Positions 1 to 7,488 are shown, numbered from the stretch's first letter. The stretch: 18,587 nt of DNA from CAZIPZ01 sp964541075 (GCA_964541075.1 CAZIPZ010000068.1:1-18587), one strand, 5' to 3'. Notes: a model not told the origin generated them from the sequence alone. Program-made: numbers and translations.

Positions 1-66
1 CAACAATGTGGCCACGCATAACAATGCAACAAAGAGGAACACAGGTCGGACCCTGCTTATTCTCAT
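1..66 (-). CDS. N-terminus of an exported protein (partial, runs off the left edge)
   Basis: Only the first 22 codons are in the window. An ATG at 66 opens a frame reading MRISRVRPVF, followed by a strongly hydrophobic stretch (LFVALLCVATLL). This is the charged start and core of a Sec signal peptide or membrane anchor. A good ribosome site, GGAGG, lies six bases before the ATG, and a TTGACA promoter lies about 65 bases further up. The frame is open to the window edge. The mature protein and its function cannot be seen. The gene reads in the same direction as the DUF4159/cytochrome pair but has its own promoter, so it is probably a separate unit. Confidence 0.6.
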   Translation of the reverse strand, partial: MRISRVRPVFLFVALLCVATLL

Positions 67-130
67 CTACCGCCTCCGCTTCCCGAAATTGATAGCTTTA
101 AACCTACCTTAAGCAATAATTCACCACACA

Positions 131-159
131 CTACACAATACAAATGCGTCATTGTCAAC
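131..159 (-). promoter_or_regulatory. Sigma70-type promoter for the partial exported gene
   Basis: On the minus strand a perfect -35 TTGACA (159-154) is followed after 17 bases by TGTAGT (136-131), which matches four of six -10 bases. Transcription would start near 124, giving a leader of just under 60 nt before the ATG at 66. The surrounding DNA is AT-rich compared with the genes. The -10 is imperfect, so this is a prediction. Confidence 0.5.
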
Positions 160-162
160 TTC

Positions 163-194
163 TCTTATCACTTTCATATCTATGAAATAAGAGT
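163..194. promoter_or_regulatory. Inverted repeat abutting the -35 box, possible regulator site
   Basis: TTTCATA (173-179) and TATGAAA (182-188) form a perfect 7-bp dyad around two bases. CTCTTA (163-168) and TAAGAG (189-194) extend it as a second arm, with a four-base asymmetric insert on one side. The dyad ends four bases upstream of the TTGACA box of the minus-strand promoter, where an activator or repressor would bind. I cannot name a regulator family from it. Confidence 0.4.
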
Positions 195-223
195 GGACAC
201 GAAAAAGTGAAATGTTATTGATT

Positions 224-249
224 TTCGAGAATTTTACTAGGGCTCGAAA
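224..249. repeat. 7-bp inverted repeat TTTCGAG/CTCGAAA
   Basis: TTTCGAG (224-230) and CTCGAAA (243-249) are exact reverse complements around a 12-base AT-rich loop. It lies in the gene-poor stretch 67-376, beyond the stronger hairpin at 293-313. It could be part of a double terminator for the minus-strand operon or a protein site. Nothing else in 67-376 reads as a gene. Confidence 0.3.
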
Positions 250-292
250 CAATGATTTCGCCGTCTTCTTTCAACCACAAATCGATTGGCTC

Positions 293-313
293 AAGGGGCC
301 GTCATCGCCCCTT
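293..313 (-). terminator. Stem-loop after the DUF4159 gene, probable terminator
   Basis: AAGGGGC (293-299) pairs exactly with GCCCCTT (307-313) around a seven-base loop, giving a GC-rich 7-bp stem 64 bases past the DUF4159 stop. On the minus strand it is not followed by a clear T run, so it is not a textbook intrinsic terminator. Position and stem strength still suggest it ends the cytochrome/DUF4159 transcript. Confidence 0.45.
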
Positions 314-376
314 AATTGAGACACTTTCTCTGAACCGAAACCGCCCATTCTACAAGAAAAGCGCCCGCTAACCAGA

Positions 377-1168
377 TCAGTGAGTCATTGCATAAATGAT
401 GGAATTCATGCCTAAACGGTAAGCATAACCTGTAAAAAGAGCTGGATACTGAGGATCGTCCATCCACTCCCATGCGTCTCCAAGATCCGAGTTGTATGTA
501 ATCAACACCATCAATCGCCCAGAGTCGTCCGAAATACCCAAGACGCGGGGTTCCGTATCGGACGATTGCTCCCAAGTCGGGCTCATGCCGCCCGACATCG
601 TGTATTCTTCACCATTACTGACATTCGGGACTTGCAATACACGATCAAGATCAAAGAATGTGTGAAAAATCTCGTGATCCATTGGCAGTTGTTCGATTTC
701 CCTTTCTGGGAAAATCTTCTTCATCTGAATAGCAAACTGCTGATACTGCCGGAGTCCCCAAAAATCGTCGCAATGCCAGAAACCGCCACGCAATAAGTAC
801 TCGCGAAGGCGCGCAGCTTCCTCCTTACTTAATTCCATCTGACCGACTTCAACAGCGTATATGTAGGGATATTTGAACAAATCGGGATCCATAACGCCCA
901 TTGGATGCGGATCCATAGACTGCTTAACATTCGTCATGCGCTGGATGCCCCACATATACTTGTTGTCCGCTTCCCAAGCATCCGTCATCCATGATCCGCC
1001 TCGACCAAAGCCACGTAAATCGGCCGTTCCACTGCGTCCGCGACCGTACATGTCGGGGTACATCAGTCTCGTGAAATAAAATTCCGGCTGAGAGGTCAAC
1101 TGTGGACCATCAGTACTGAACAAGGGCATAACCACAACTATTAGGGCAAACAAAACCGTCACCCGCAT
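377..1168 (-). CDS. Exported DUF4159-domain protein
   Basis: This 263-aa protein matches the DUF4159 family by sequence feel: EFYFTRLMYPD (about residues 29-39), a Gly/Arg-rich segment (42-58), an acidic WEADNKYMWG stretch, then LREYLLRGGFWHCDDFWG (121-138), the family's most recognisable block. The C-terminus (QYPALFTGYAYRLGMNSIIYAM) is also typical. The family is seen mainly in Acidobacteriota and Planctomycetota; its biochemical function is not established, though the fold is thought to resemble glutamine-amidotransferase-like domains. I chose the ATG at 1168 because it begins a clear signal peptide (MRVTVLFALIVVVMPLFS) and has GGGGAGAAGG just upstream. The longer frame to 1264 would overlap the cytochrome gene and has no signal peptide. 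It follows the cytochrome gene by 43 nt, so the two are probably cotranscribed and both act outside the cytoplasmic membrane. Confidence 0.8.
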   Translation of the reverse strand: MRVTVLFALIVVVMPLFSTDGPQLTSQPEFYFTRLMYPDMYGRGRSGTADLRGFGRGGSWMTDAWEADNKYMWGIQRMTNVKQSMDPHPMGVMDPDLFKYPYIYAVEVGQMELSKEEAARLREYLLRGGFWHCDDFWGLRQYQQFAIQMKKIFPEREIEQLPMDHEIFHTFFDLDRVLQVPNVSNGEEYTMSGGMSPTWEQSSDTEPRVLGISDDSGRLMVLITYNSDLGDAWEWMDDPQYPALFTGYAYRLGMNSIIYAMTH

Positions 1169-1211
1169 GTCGACCCTTCTCCCCAAAGCATTTCGCTTCC
1201 GATTGAGACGT

Positions 1212-2204
1212 CTATGGAACCCGAGACGCTGCATATGCAGCGATGGCCACCATGTCGTCTTCACTTAAATTGGTGACCGCAGACTTCATCAGATCGCTCC
1301 ACAGCCCTTTGCGAGCGCCGTGTTTCATATCGAACATCTGACGAACGAGATAGCTCGGCGAACGTCCCGCTATCCCGGGAACCGGCCCAAGGCCCTTCAG
1401 GTCCAGTCCGTGGCAGACAGCGCACTGCGTGGTCTTGCCCCCACCCGTTGTAACTAACGCCTCGCCCTTCTTGATACTGCCGACAGGCACATACGCTATG
1501 AATCCGGATTTCGAATCGCGCAATTCGGTTCGGGCCACATCTTCCGGCGTTTCGATGATCCGTTGGCCGATCGGTTCTGTCCCCTCGGTCGGAACAAGCA
1601 TGCCACCCGCAACTCGAGTTTTCGGAACGGTGCTCGCCTCAACAACACGAATCCACTGCTTAGGCTTCAAACTCGCAAAGTATTCGGCGGCGACCTTCAC
1701 TTCAGCATCGTTTGCACTCTTCCCAATCGCCAACATTGCTGCTGGCGGCCCCATCTTAGGCTCTGAACTCTTTCGCAAACCATTTTTGTAATCCGCCATC
1801 TGCTGCACGATATATGCGACTGGCAGACCCGCGAGACTCGAGTTCTCCGGCCGGCCCTGACCGTTTGGAAGATGACAGTAGCCGCAGGCTCGAACTTCCG
1901 GCCTTCTTCCACGACCTACGATTTCCGGCATTGAAGGATGATCATCGGGATGCCAATCCGGGGGATTGAAAAGGTCGCGGATTTGAGCTGTGGTGAGGGC
2001 TACATTGCTCCCGGGAACCCGCTTGGGCGTCCCGTCGTCCGCGACTGGCGGCGCACCCGCTCCGCCTGGAGCATTTACTGGATATGCCCATGGCGGAGGA
2101 AGCACCGTACTGGCTGAGGACGGCCGATCACCCTGCTGTCCCGCCCCAAGAATTCCGGCAGCCGTAATTGACGCCAACACCAACACGCCTACGACAATTC
2201 TCAT
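1212..2204 (-). CDS. Periplasmic diheme cytochrome c (c4-like)
   Basis: The 330-aa protein starts with a signal peptide (MRIVVGVLVLASITAAGILGAG), followed by a Pro/Gly/Ala-rich linker. It has two heme-c attachment motifs, CGYCH (107-111) and CAVCH (261-265). Each lies in a cytochrome-c-like domain with the repeated GLPVAYIVQQMADYKNG / GRSPSYLVRQMFDMKHG element typical of tandem class I (c4-type) cytochromes. Candidate axial methionines follow each heme motif (KMGPPAAM and WSDLMKSAV). It would carry electrons in the periplasm; no oxidase or dehydrogenase partner is in the window. The ATG has GGGAGG five bases upstream, and a sigma70-type promoter sits about 45 bases before it. It is the first gene of a two-gene unit with the DUF4159 protein. 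Confidence 0.88.
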   Translation of the reverse strand: MRIVVGVLVLASITAAGILGAGQQGDRPSSASTVLPPPWAYPVNAPGGAGAPPVADDGTPKRVPGSNVALTTAQIRDLFNPPDWHPDDHPSMPEIVGRGRRPEVRACGYCHLPNGQGRPENSSLAGLPVAYIVQQMADYKNGLRKSSEPKMGPPAAMLAIGKSANDAEVKVAAEYFASLKPKQWIRVVEASTVPKTRVAGGMLVPTEGTEPIGQRIIETPEDVARTELRDSKSGFIAYVPVGSIKKGEALVTTGGGKTTQCAVCHGLDLKGLGPVPGIAGRSPSYLVRQMFDMKHGARKGLWSDLMKSAVTNLSEDDMVAIAAYAASRVP

Positions 2205-2581
2205 AATCCCTCCCGTGCACCACTTGCAGAACGATGGAATTTAAGACCTTTATACATTTCGAAAGGGGCAGTAGCAACGCAAATGAAAGACGGCCCAACG
2301 ACAGCACTTGGGGCGAAATAGCATAGCCGCGGCCTACCCGAGGATTCTAGTTGCGAGAACTTGTGCGCCGCCGTTTCTGGCGATTGAAGTGAACTGTCGC
2401 CCATGCGAGGTTATCGGTGCTTTTCAGACGATTCCAACCGGCGCCGCCATCAGACTTAACGTTGCAACTCTCTGTGACCGCAAAGAGTAACGCATGGCGA
2501 AATGTGGATGAACTCTGGACAGCATGCGAGGTGCGTAGCCGGCTTTGCTTTGCGGCCGTCCAACATAGTTAGGGAGGCTCC
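2205..2581. other. Divergent intergenic region without a convincing gene
   Basis: About 377 bases separate the cytochrome gene (minus) from the 155-aa gene (plus). The left part holds the minus-strand promoter. An imperfect stem-loop, CGTT-gca-ACTCT paired with AGAGT-AACG (2460-2492), lies about 90 bases before the plus-strand ATG. The 10-mer CATGCGAGGT occurs twice (2402-2411 and 2523-2532), possibly by chance. A 60-codon plus-strand open frame around 2308-2490 has no RBS or recognisable protein character. Confidence 0.5.
2249..2277 (-). promoter_or_regulatory. Sigma70-type promoter of the cytochrome c/DUF4159 operon
   Basis: On the minus strand TTGCTA (2277-2272) is followed by exactly 17 bases and then TATAAA (2254-2249). 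Four of six -35 and five of six -10 bases match consensus with optimal spacing. The expected start near 2242 leaves a leader of about 38 nt before the ATG at 2204. Confidence 0.55.
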
Positions 2582-3049
2582 ATGAGTCACAAGAATAAGA
2601 AATATGGCCACGCGAGCATGGAAAACATACGAAAGGAGAAACACCTCAAGGACCTTGAAGCGCGTCACGAATCGACCGTCGAAATGAGTCAAGGCGACGA
2701 AAGTCGCCGAATGCTTAATCGGATCACTCAATCTGCCAAAGTCAGTGGCCTTGGCGTAATGCAAGTAGCGAACCGGCGCCGTGGCTCCATAGCCATGGTC
2801 GGAGCAGGATGCGCAGTCGGGGTGTTTCTGATGGCAACCGAGCGCGGAAAAGAATTGACGGGCATAGGCCAACAATTCGTCACGAATATCTACGGGCGAC
2901 TGCTCAATCAGACAATGAAAGGATGGCGGGAACTCAAGAAATACCTCCAACCTAGCACAAAACGCGGCGACGAAACGGAAGGCCAAGTCTCCGACGAACT
3001 CGATCTGAAGGTTCGACAACTGCAGGACAAGTTCAGACGGTTTGCTTAA
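2582..3049 (+). CDS. Hypothetical small protein with one membrane segment
   Basis: I do not recognise this 155-aa protein. Residues 1-55 are very hydrophilic and helical-looking, rich in Lys, Arg, Glu and His. Residues 69-86 (SIAMVGAGCAVGVFLMAT) form a single Gly/Ala-rich hydrophobic segment. A helix-prone, amphipathic segment follows (WRELKKYL about 115-122), then an acidic/basic tail ending in LKVRQLQDKFRRFA that may form a short coiled coil. The layout suggests a membrane-anchored protein with soluble arms on both sides. The ATG follows AGGGAGG at good spacing, and a perfect stem-loop lies 10 nt past the stop, so it is a well-delimited gene, probably monocistronic. No function can be given. 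Confidence 0.7.
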   Translation: MSHKNKKYGHASMENIRKEKHLKDLEARHESTVEMSQGDESRRMLNRITQSAKVSGLGVMQVANRRRGSIAMVGAGCAVGVFLMATERGKELTGIGQQFVTNIYGRLLNQTMKGWRELKKYLQPSTKRGDETEGQVSDELDLKVRQLQDKFRRFA

Positions 3050-3058
3050 GGCTGGCTT

Positions 3059-3085
3059 GATCCGCGGCTGATTTAGCCGCGGATC
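3059..3085 (+). terminator. Perfect 11-bp stem-loop, probable terminator
   Basis: GATCCGCGGCT (3059-3069) is the exact reverse complement of AGCCGCGGATC (3075-3085), with a five-base GATTT loop. It begins 10 nt after the stop of the 155-aa gene. Only a weak T-containing tract (TGTCT) follows, so termination may be partial. The alternative is a protein-binding palindrome ahead of the next gene. Confidence 0.55.
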
Positions 3086-3165
3086 TGTCTGCTCCATCGG
3101 AGACACCCCACAGAAACAATAGTCCCACCAGCGAAAATGGAATCAGACTATCCTGTTCAACCTGT

Positions 3166-4266
3166 ATGGCTGATTCCAGCAGGCAATCCGCGAGACTTCA
3201 TCATCTAGATTGGATGCGGGGGCTGGCCGTAGTCTTCATGATGGAGTTTCACACCTTCGACTCGTTCCTGAGCGAGCGTCTTCGCACGACCGAATGGTAT
3301 TGGATCAGCCGGTTTCTCGGAGGCCTGGCCGCCCCATTGTTTCTGTTCATAACAGGGCTGACGCTCGCCCTGGCGCTCGAACGACTGCGATCAAACAAGG
3401 CTTCAACCATTGACCTGGCGGCACTTGTTTGCAGGCGCGCAGGATGGATTCTGGTCATTGCATACGCCTTCCGTCTGGAACAGTTTCTAGTTTGGTATCC
3501 GTACGCCCCTTGGAGCGATCTGTTTCGCGTCGATATTCTCAATTGCATTGCCGTTAGCATGCTCGCCGCGGGCCTTTCCTCCGCCTGGATCCACCGTCGC
3601 ACCATTAACATCGTTGTGACGACCTTGCTGGCAGTATGCATTGTCTTACTCACTCCCTGGGTCTACCAGGTGACATCTGGCGTCCCGTCTTTTCTCCTGG
3701 CCTACATCAACGGCGCCGGCCATTCGCACTACTTTACATTTTTCTATTGGTCTGCTTTTACCTTCAGCGGAATGGCTTTTGGTTACTTTCTTGTGGACGC
3801 GAGGTCACGCGGACGCGAGAGTGAGGCTGCGCTAACTGCCGCCATGATTGGGATCAGTGTGTATGGCTTGGCGAAGCTTCTCGATGCATACCCGGTCAGA
3901 TATGGCGTTGCAGACTACGTGCATACAAGTCCCCAATATTTTCTGGCGCGCTTGGGATGCGTATTCCTTATCTTTTACGCTGCCTATAAATGGGCCCTGC
4001 GCCGCACATCGGAACGATGGAGTCCGCTTGAAACCCTAGGTAGAAGCTCCCTCCTTATTTATTGGGTGCACATCGAATTCATTTACGGACGTGTCCGGCC
4101 ATTCCGCAACTCTCTCGACGTCGGAACAACGGCGGCGCAACTGCTATGGCTCATTCCACTGATGCTGGCGTTGGCCGTGGTTCGTGAGCATCGATTAAAA
4201 CCGGCGTTGCAGATGGTTAGGTTATTCAGGAAGACGAAGATGACGGGCGAACCTTTCGCATCGTAA
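3166..4266 (+). CDS. Membrane acyltransferase, DUF1624 / heparan-alpha-glucosaminide N-acetyltransferase-like
   Basis: This 366-aa integral membrane protein opens with RLHHLDWMRGLAVVFMMEFH (10-29), the signature of the DUF1624/YeiB-like and HGSNAT-type transmembrane acyltransferases. His29 corresponds to the conserved histidine in the first membrane helix. FLGGLAAPLFLFITGLTLAL and a C-terminal LGRSSLLIYWVHIEFIYG block are also typical. I count about nine to ten hydrophobic segments. Family members move acetyl groups from cytosolic acetyl-CoA to sugars on the far side of the membrane; the substrate here is unknown. The start is the first ATG able to include the N-terminal motif; its RBS is weak. 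It ends four bases before the convergent lactate permease gene, with no room for a separate terminator. Confidence 0.75.
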   Translation: MADSSRQSARLHHLDWMRGLAVVFMMEFHTFDSFLSERLRTTEWYWISRFLGGLAAPLFLFITGLTLALALERLRSNKASTIDLAALVCRRAGWILVIAYAFRLEQFLVWYPYAPWSDLFRVDILNCIAVSMLAAGLSSAWIHRRTINIVVTTLLAVCIVLLTPWVYQVTSGVPSFLLAYINGAGHSHYFTFFYWSAFTFSGMAFGYFLVDARSRGRESEAALTAAMIGISVYGLAKLLDAYPVRYGVADYVHTSPQYFLARLGCVFLIFYAAYKWALRRTSERWSPLETLGRSSLLIYWVHIEFIYGRVRPFRNSLDVGTTAAQLLWLIPLMLALAVVREHRLKPALQMVRLFRKTKMTGEPFAS

Positions 4267-4270
4267 CCAT

Positions 4271-5887
4271 TCAAGGCGCTAATCCAGGCGCAACGTAAGC
4301 ATAGAACATCACTACGAGACCAATTGCAATTGTAAGAATGATGCTGTGTTTCAGAGTAAAACCGAACAACCGACCCTCATCTTCCGGTTTCATTGATGTG
4401 GCTGCTGCCGCCACTGCGATGCTAGTCAAGCTAATCATCTTTCCCATAACGCCACCAGCCGAGTTCGAAGACGCCATCAATACCGGGTTCATACCCAGTC
4501 GCCCCGCGGTGACTTCCTGTAGGGTTCCAAACAAGGCGTTTGCCGATGTGTCGCTGCCCGTCAGAAAAACTCCCAACCAGCCCAGCACGGCGCTGAAAAA
4601 AGGAAACATAACTCCAGTTGCAACAAAGGCGAGACCGAGCGTTCCCGTCGCGCCGCAATAATTCATGACAAAGGCCAGAGCAAGAACAGCGGCCAAAGTC
4701 AGTTCAGCCAATACCATTTGCTTGACGGTGTCTCGAAGAGCTTTCATAAACTTCGATGGTTGCAAGCGAACCACGATGGCGCCAAGGATCGCCGCAAACA
4801 AGCATGAAGTTCCAGCCGCCGAAAGCCAATTGAAGCTATACACAGCAGCGTAGTTGGATGGCTCGTTTACGACCGGCGGCATCCGCTGCACCAAATTGTG
4901 GAGGCCGGGCCAATTGAGCGCCACGCTTACCGTGTTCAATTGCGCTGTTATCGGTCTATAACCCCACAGGAGCACCAGCACGACAAGGAGTGAATACGGC
5001 GCCCATGCCAAGGCAACATCACGTCCCTTGTGCACAACCTTCTTTACAGGAGCGTGCCCCAGGTCAAATCTGTCGCGAGGCTTCCAAACCCTCGACAACG
5101 CCACCAGTGCCCCTATCGAAACCATTGCGGACAAAATGTCGGTGAGCGGCGCGCCAATGAAGTTGGAAACGAAAAACTGGGTTCCGGCAAAAGCAATACC
5201 GCAAACGATCGCCGCCGGCAGGACGCCGCGCAATCCCTTCCATCCCCAAAGCACCGCGATCAGATAGCCTGGAATAAAAAGCGAAACCGGGGCGCAAATT
5301 CGTCCGACGCCCGCGCTCAATCGGTCCACAGGCAGCCCAGTGGTGACTGCCAGTGTTGTGATCGGAATGGCAATTGATCCAAAAGCTACTGGAGCGGTGT
5401 TCGCCATCAAACAAACTGCGGCTGCTGAGAAAGGCGGAAAGCCAAGACCCGTCAGCATCGTTGCCGCCACGGCTACTGGGGTGCCAAACCCTGCGCACCC
5501 TTCAATGAATGCTCCGAAGCAAAATGCAATCAACATCATCTGCAGCCGTCCGTCGTCCGTAAGGGAGCCGACGGAATCCTTCAAAATATCGAACTTGCCG
5601 CTCTCCAACATCACGCGATAAAGAAGGATCGCGGAAAAGACGATCCAGCCCAGGGGAAAAAGGCCGAACGCTGCACCGTACGTCACGGAACCGACCAGCA
5701 ATCCCACCGGCATGTCGTACACTGCCAACGCCAATACAATGGTCGCTGCAAGTCCCGCGAGAGACGCGATCCACGCAGGCTTTCGTTTCAGGCCAATCAA
5801 AAATAAGAGGACGAAAATCGGCATAGCTGCCACTAGGGCTGACAGCATTAGGCTGCCGCCGATTGGGGTGTAGTCTTGTTGCCACAT
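4271..5887 (-). CDS. lctP: L-lactate permease (LctP family)
   Basis: The 538-aa protein follows E. coli LldP along its whole length: MWQQDYTP at the start, GRLQMMLIAFCFGAFIEGCA (113-132) with AGFGTPVAVAATM after it, ANTAPVAFGSIAIPI, RMPPVVNEPSNYAAVYSFNW, FLTGSDTSANALFG and GGVMGKMIS near the end. It is predicted to have about a dozen membrane helices and to import L-lactate (in relatives also D-lactate or glycolate) with protons. No lactate dehydrogenase gene (lldD, lutABC) is in the window, so it looks like an orphan transporter. The ATG aligns with the family start, yet the bases before it are pyrimidine-rich with no Shine-Dalgarno. A 15-bp palindrome lies 12 bases upstream. It sits 87 nt after the methyltransferase gene in the same direction. 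Confidence 0.92.
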   Translation of the reverse strand: MWQQDYTPIGGSLMLSALVAAMPIFVLLFLIGLKRKPAWIASLAGLAATIVLALAVYDMPVGLLVGSVTYGAAFGLFPLGWIVFSAILLYRVMLESGKFDILKDSVGSLTDDGRLQMMLIAFCFGAFIEGCAGFGTPVAVAATMLTGLGFPPFSAAAVCLMANTAPVAFGSIAIPITTLAVTTGLPVDRLSAGVGRICAPVSLFIPGYLIAVLWGWKGLRGVLPAAIVCGIAFAGTQFFVSNFIGAPLTDILSAMVSIGALVALSRVWKPRDRFDLGHAPVKKVVHKGRDVALAWAPYSLLVVLVLLWGYRPITAQLNTVSVALNWPGLHNLVQRMPPVVNEPSNYAAVYSFNWLSAAGTSCLFAAILGAIVVRLQPSKFMKALRDTVKQMVLAELTLAAVLALAFVMNYCGATGTLGLAFVATGVMFPFFSAVLGWLGVFLTGSDTSANALFGTLQEVTAGRLGMNPVLMASSNSAGGVMGKMISLTSIAVAAAATSMKPEDEGRLFGFTLKHSIILTIAIGLVVMFYAYVAPGLAP

Positions 5888-5898
5888 AGGCGAGGCGG

Positions 5899-5913
5899 GA
5901 TATTACCAATATC
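5899..5913. promoter_or_regulatory. Palindrome GATATT-N3-AATATC just upstream of lctP
   Basis: GATATT (5899-5904) and AATATC (5908-5913) form a perfect 6-bp dyad around three bases, 12 nt before the lctP ATG. This is where an operator or leader hairpin could act. GntR-type lactate regulators bind short dyads of this size, but this sequence does not match the TNGTNNNACNA pattern I associate with LldR, so no regulator is assigned. Confidence 0.3.
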
Positions 5914-5974
5914 TGAACAGATTCGCTATGGCCTGAAAGATAGATTCGAGTCCGCTTTCGAAACGCATCAATGT

Positions 5975-6748
5975 TCAACCTTTGCGGCAATGCACCAATA
6001 AGATCGTCGAGAGGGAAAGCGGCATCACCTTACCTTCCAGCTTGATGAGTTGGGCATAGAACCAGTTCACCCTCTTATAGATCGGCAGTAAGCCGCGAAG
6101 TAGAAACGTCAACCGTGTTGACGTGCTTGGGGCGCGCCGGACTGCGAAAACTTTGAAAACGACCACTGCAGCCATGGTCGTAAGCTTTTCCAAGGGACCG
6201 GCTATCTTGGCCGTCGTGAACTTCGAAAAACCGGCCCTTTCAAGACAACCGAGCAGATCAGGCACTTCATAGCGTCGTTTGTGGCCGACAAAGCTGTCGT
6301 CCAGCGCAAAGTAGTATTCGTGTAAGGGAACGGTGAGTATAAGCGTTCCTCCGGGTTCCAGAACGCGATGCATTTCCTGTAGAGCCTTCTCGTCATCCTC
6401 GATGTGCTCGATCACCTCCGAGCAAACCACAAGCGAGACGCTGTCCTCTCGAAAAGGAATTTCCGTCACACTGAGTGCAACAGTCCGGTCAGCGCTGCGT
6501 ACGGATCTAAGGTGCCTTAAAGCTTCGATCGAGACATCCGAGTAGATCACGTCTTCCGTCATTGGAGTCACCGGTGAAGAGCCGGAGCCAATCTCAAGAA
6601 TCAACCCTCCTTCGTGATGAAGGAATCGTGAAATTTCATCCTTGCGGCGCAAGTAGTTGTAGAGATGGTCCTTAAGTGCGAGATAGATCGGATCGCGAAA
6701 CAGTTCGTCGAACTTTTGTTGCGGATTCAAGGAAGAAAAAGACGGCAC
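5975..6748 (-). CDS. Class I SAM-dependent methyltransferase
   Basis: The 257-aa protein has the Rossmann-type methyltransferase core of the Methyltransf_11 type. Motif I is LILEIGSGSSP (49-59), the acidic end of beta2 is IYSDVS (68-73), motif post-I is VTEIPFREDSV, motif IV is SLVVCSEVIEHIEDDEKAL (105-123), and motif VI is LEPGGTLILTVPL (130-142). A C-terminal region follows that may be membrane-associated (TTMAAVVVFKVFAV, and a hydrophobic end). The start is GTG at 6748, inside the end of the glycosyltransferase gene (22-nt overlap). It has no strong RBS, so translation is probably coupled to the upstream gene. Pairing with a family 2 glycosyltransferase suggests work on a lipid-linked sugar or polyprenyl carrier, but the substrate is not identifiable. 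Confidence 0.85.
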   Translation of the reverse strand: MPSFSSLNPQQKFDELFRDPIYLALKDHLYNYLRRKDEISRFLHHEGGLILEIGSGSSPVTPMTEDVIYSDVSIEALRHLRSVRSADRTVALSVTEIPFREDSVSLVVCSEVIEHIEDDEKALQEMHRVLEPGGTLILTVPLHEYYFALDDSFVGHKRRYEVPDLLGCLERAGFSKFTTAKIAGPLEKLTTMAAVVVFKVFAVRRAPSTSTRLTFLLRGLLPIYKRVNWFYAQLIKLEGKVMPLSLSTILLVHCRKG

Positions 6749-7488
6749 CGAATCATGCCGAGACGATGGAGTACGTATTTCGAAAGGGTCCCGAGTGTCC
6801 CAAGGCCGTATCCGACGGACGATTTGAAGCCTACCGAAGAAGCCTCCTCGAAGTATCGCGTCGAAACCGGAATCTCACGGATTCTCATCCTCAGGAAGGC
6901 AGCCTGAACCAGGATCTCCGTGTCGAACACGAAGCCATTGGAGTTTCTCATGAAAGGAACGCTTTCCAAGAAATGCCTGCTGTAAGCTCGATAGCCGGTG
7001 TGGAACTCCGACAAGTGAAGGCCCAGCACCAGATTTTCAACAGTCGTCAGAAAAATATTCGAGACGAACTTATACAATGGCATCCCCCCCGCTAGTGCGT
7101 TTGCTCGATAGTACATTCGCGATCCAAGCACGACTTCGGCTTCATCTGCCAAAATTGGCTTGATGATTTGGGGCAGAAAAGCCGGATCATATTGGCCATC
7201 GGGATGGATCATAACCACAACATCGGCTCCACGATTTAGGGCGTCGGTGTAACAAGTTTTCTGATTGCCCCCATACCCCAAGTTGTGCCTGTGCCGAATA
7301 GCAACTAGGCCCAGTTTCCTAGCCTCTTCGAACGTCTCGTCACGACTCGCATCATCTACCAGGATGATTTCGTCGAAAAAACCTTTTGGAATCCTTTCGT
7401 AGGTGTCCTTGAGAGTTTTCGCCGCATTGTACGCAGGCATCACGATGGTCACCTTTTTTGCGCCCATCCTTCCTTGAGACCGGCTCAA
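6727..7488 (-). CDS. Family 2 glycosyltransferase, dolichyl-phosphate mannosyltransferase-like
   Basis: The 253-aa protein has a GT-A fold typical of GT2: VTIVMPAYNAAKTL (13-26), EIILVDDASRDET (40-52), HNLGYGGNQKTCYTDAL (68-84) and VVVMIHPDGQYDP (90-102). The last motif is the HPDGQY form of the metal-binding site found in DPM1-like bacterial enzymes. There is no C-terminal pair of membrane helices, so it is a soluble or peripheral enzyme that would move a nucleotide sugar to a lipid phosphate or protein. I prefer the TTG at 7488: AGGGGAG lies four bases upstream, whereas the ATG at 7467 has a purine tract directly touching it. The gene overlaps the downstream methyltransferase by 22 nt and they form one operon. 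Confidence 0.85.
   Translation of the reverse strand: MSRSQGRMGAKKVTIVMPAYNAAKTLKDTYERIPKGFFDEIILVDDASRDETFEEARKLGLVAIRHRHNLGYGGNQKTCYTDALNRGADVVVMIHPDGQYDPAFLPQIIKPILADEAEVVLGSRMYYRANALAGGMPLYKFVSNIFLTTVENLVLGLHLSEFHTGYRAYSRHFLESVPFMRNSNGFVFDTEILVQAAFLRMRIREIPVSTRYFEEASSVGFKSSVGYGLGTLGTLSKYVLHRLGMIRCRLFLP

Noticed and set aside
1169..1264. N-terminal extension of the DUF4159 protein
   Set aside because: It would overlap the cytochrome gene and hide the signal peptide; the ATG at 1168 has a strong RBS.
2402..2532. Direct repeat CATGCGAGGT, two copies 121 bases apart
   Set aside because: Only ten bases and two copies, with no other shared context; chance cannot be excluded.
2456..3106. 216-codon minus-strand open frame opposite the 155-aa gene
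   Set aside because: The plus-strand gene has a strong RBS and terminator-like stem; the minus frame has no recognisable domain and looks like an antisense shadow.
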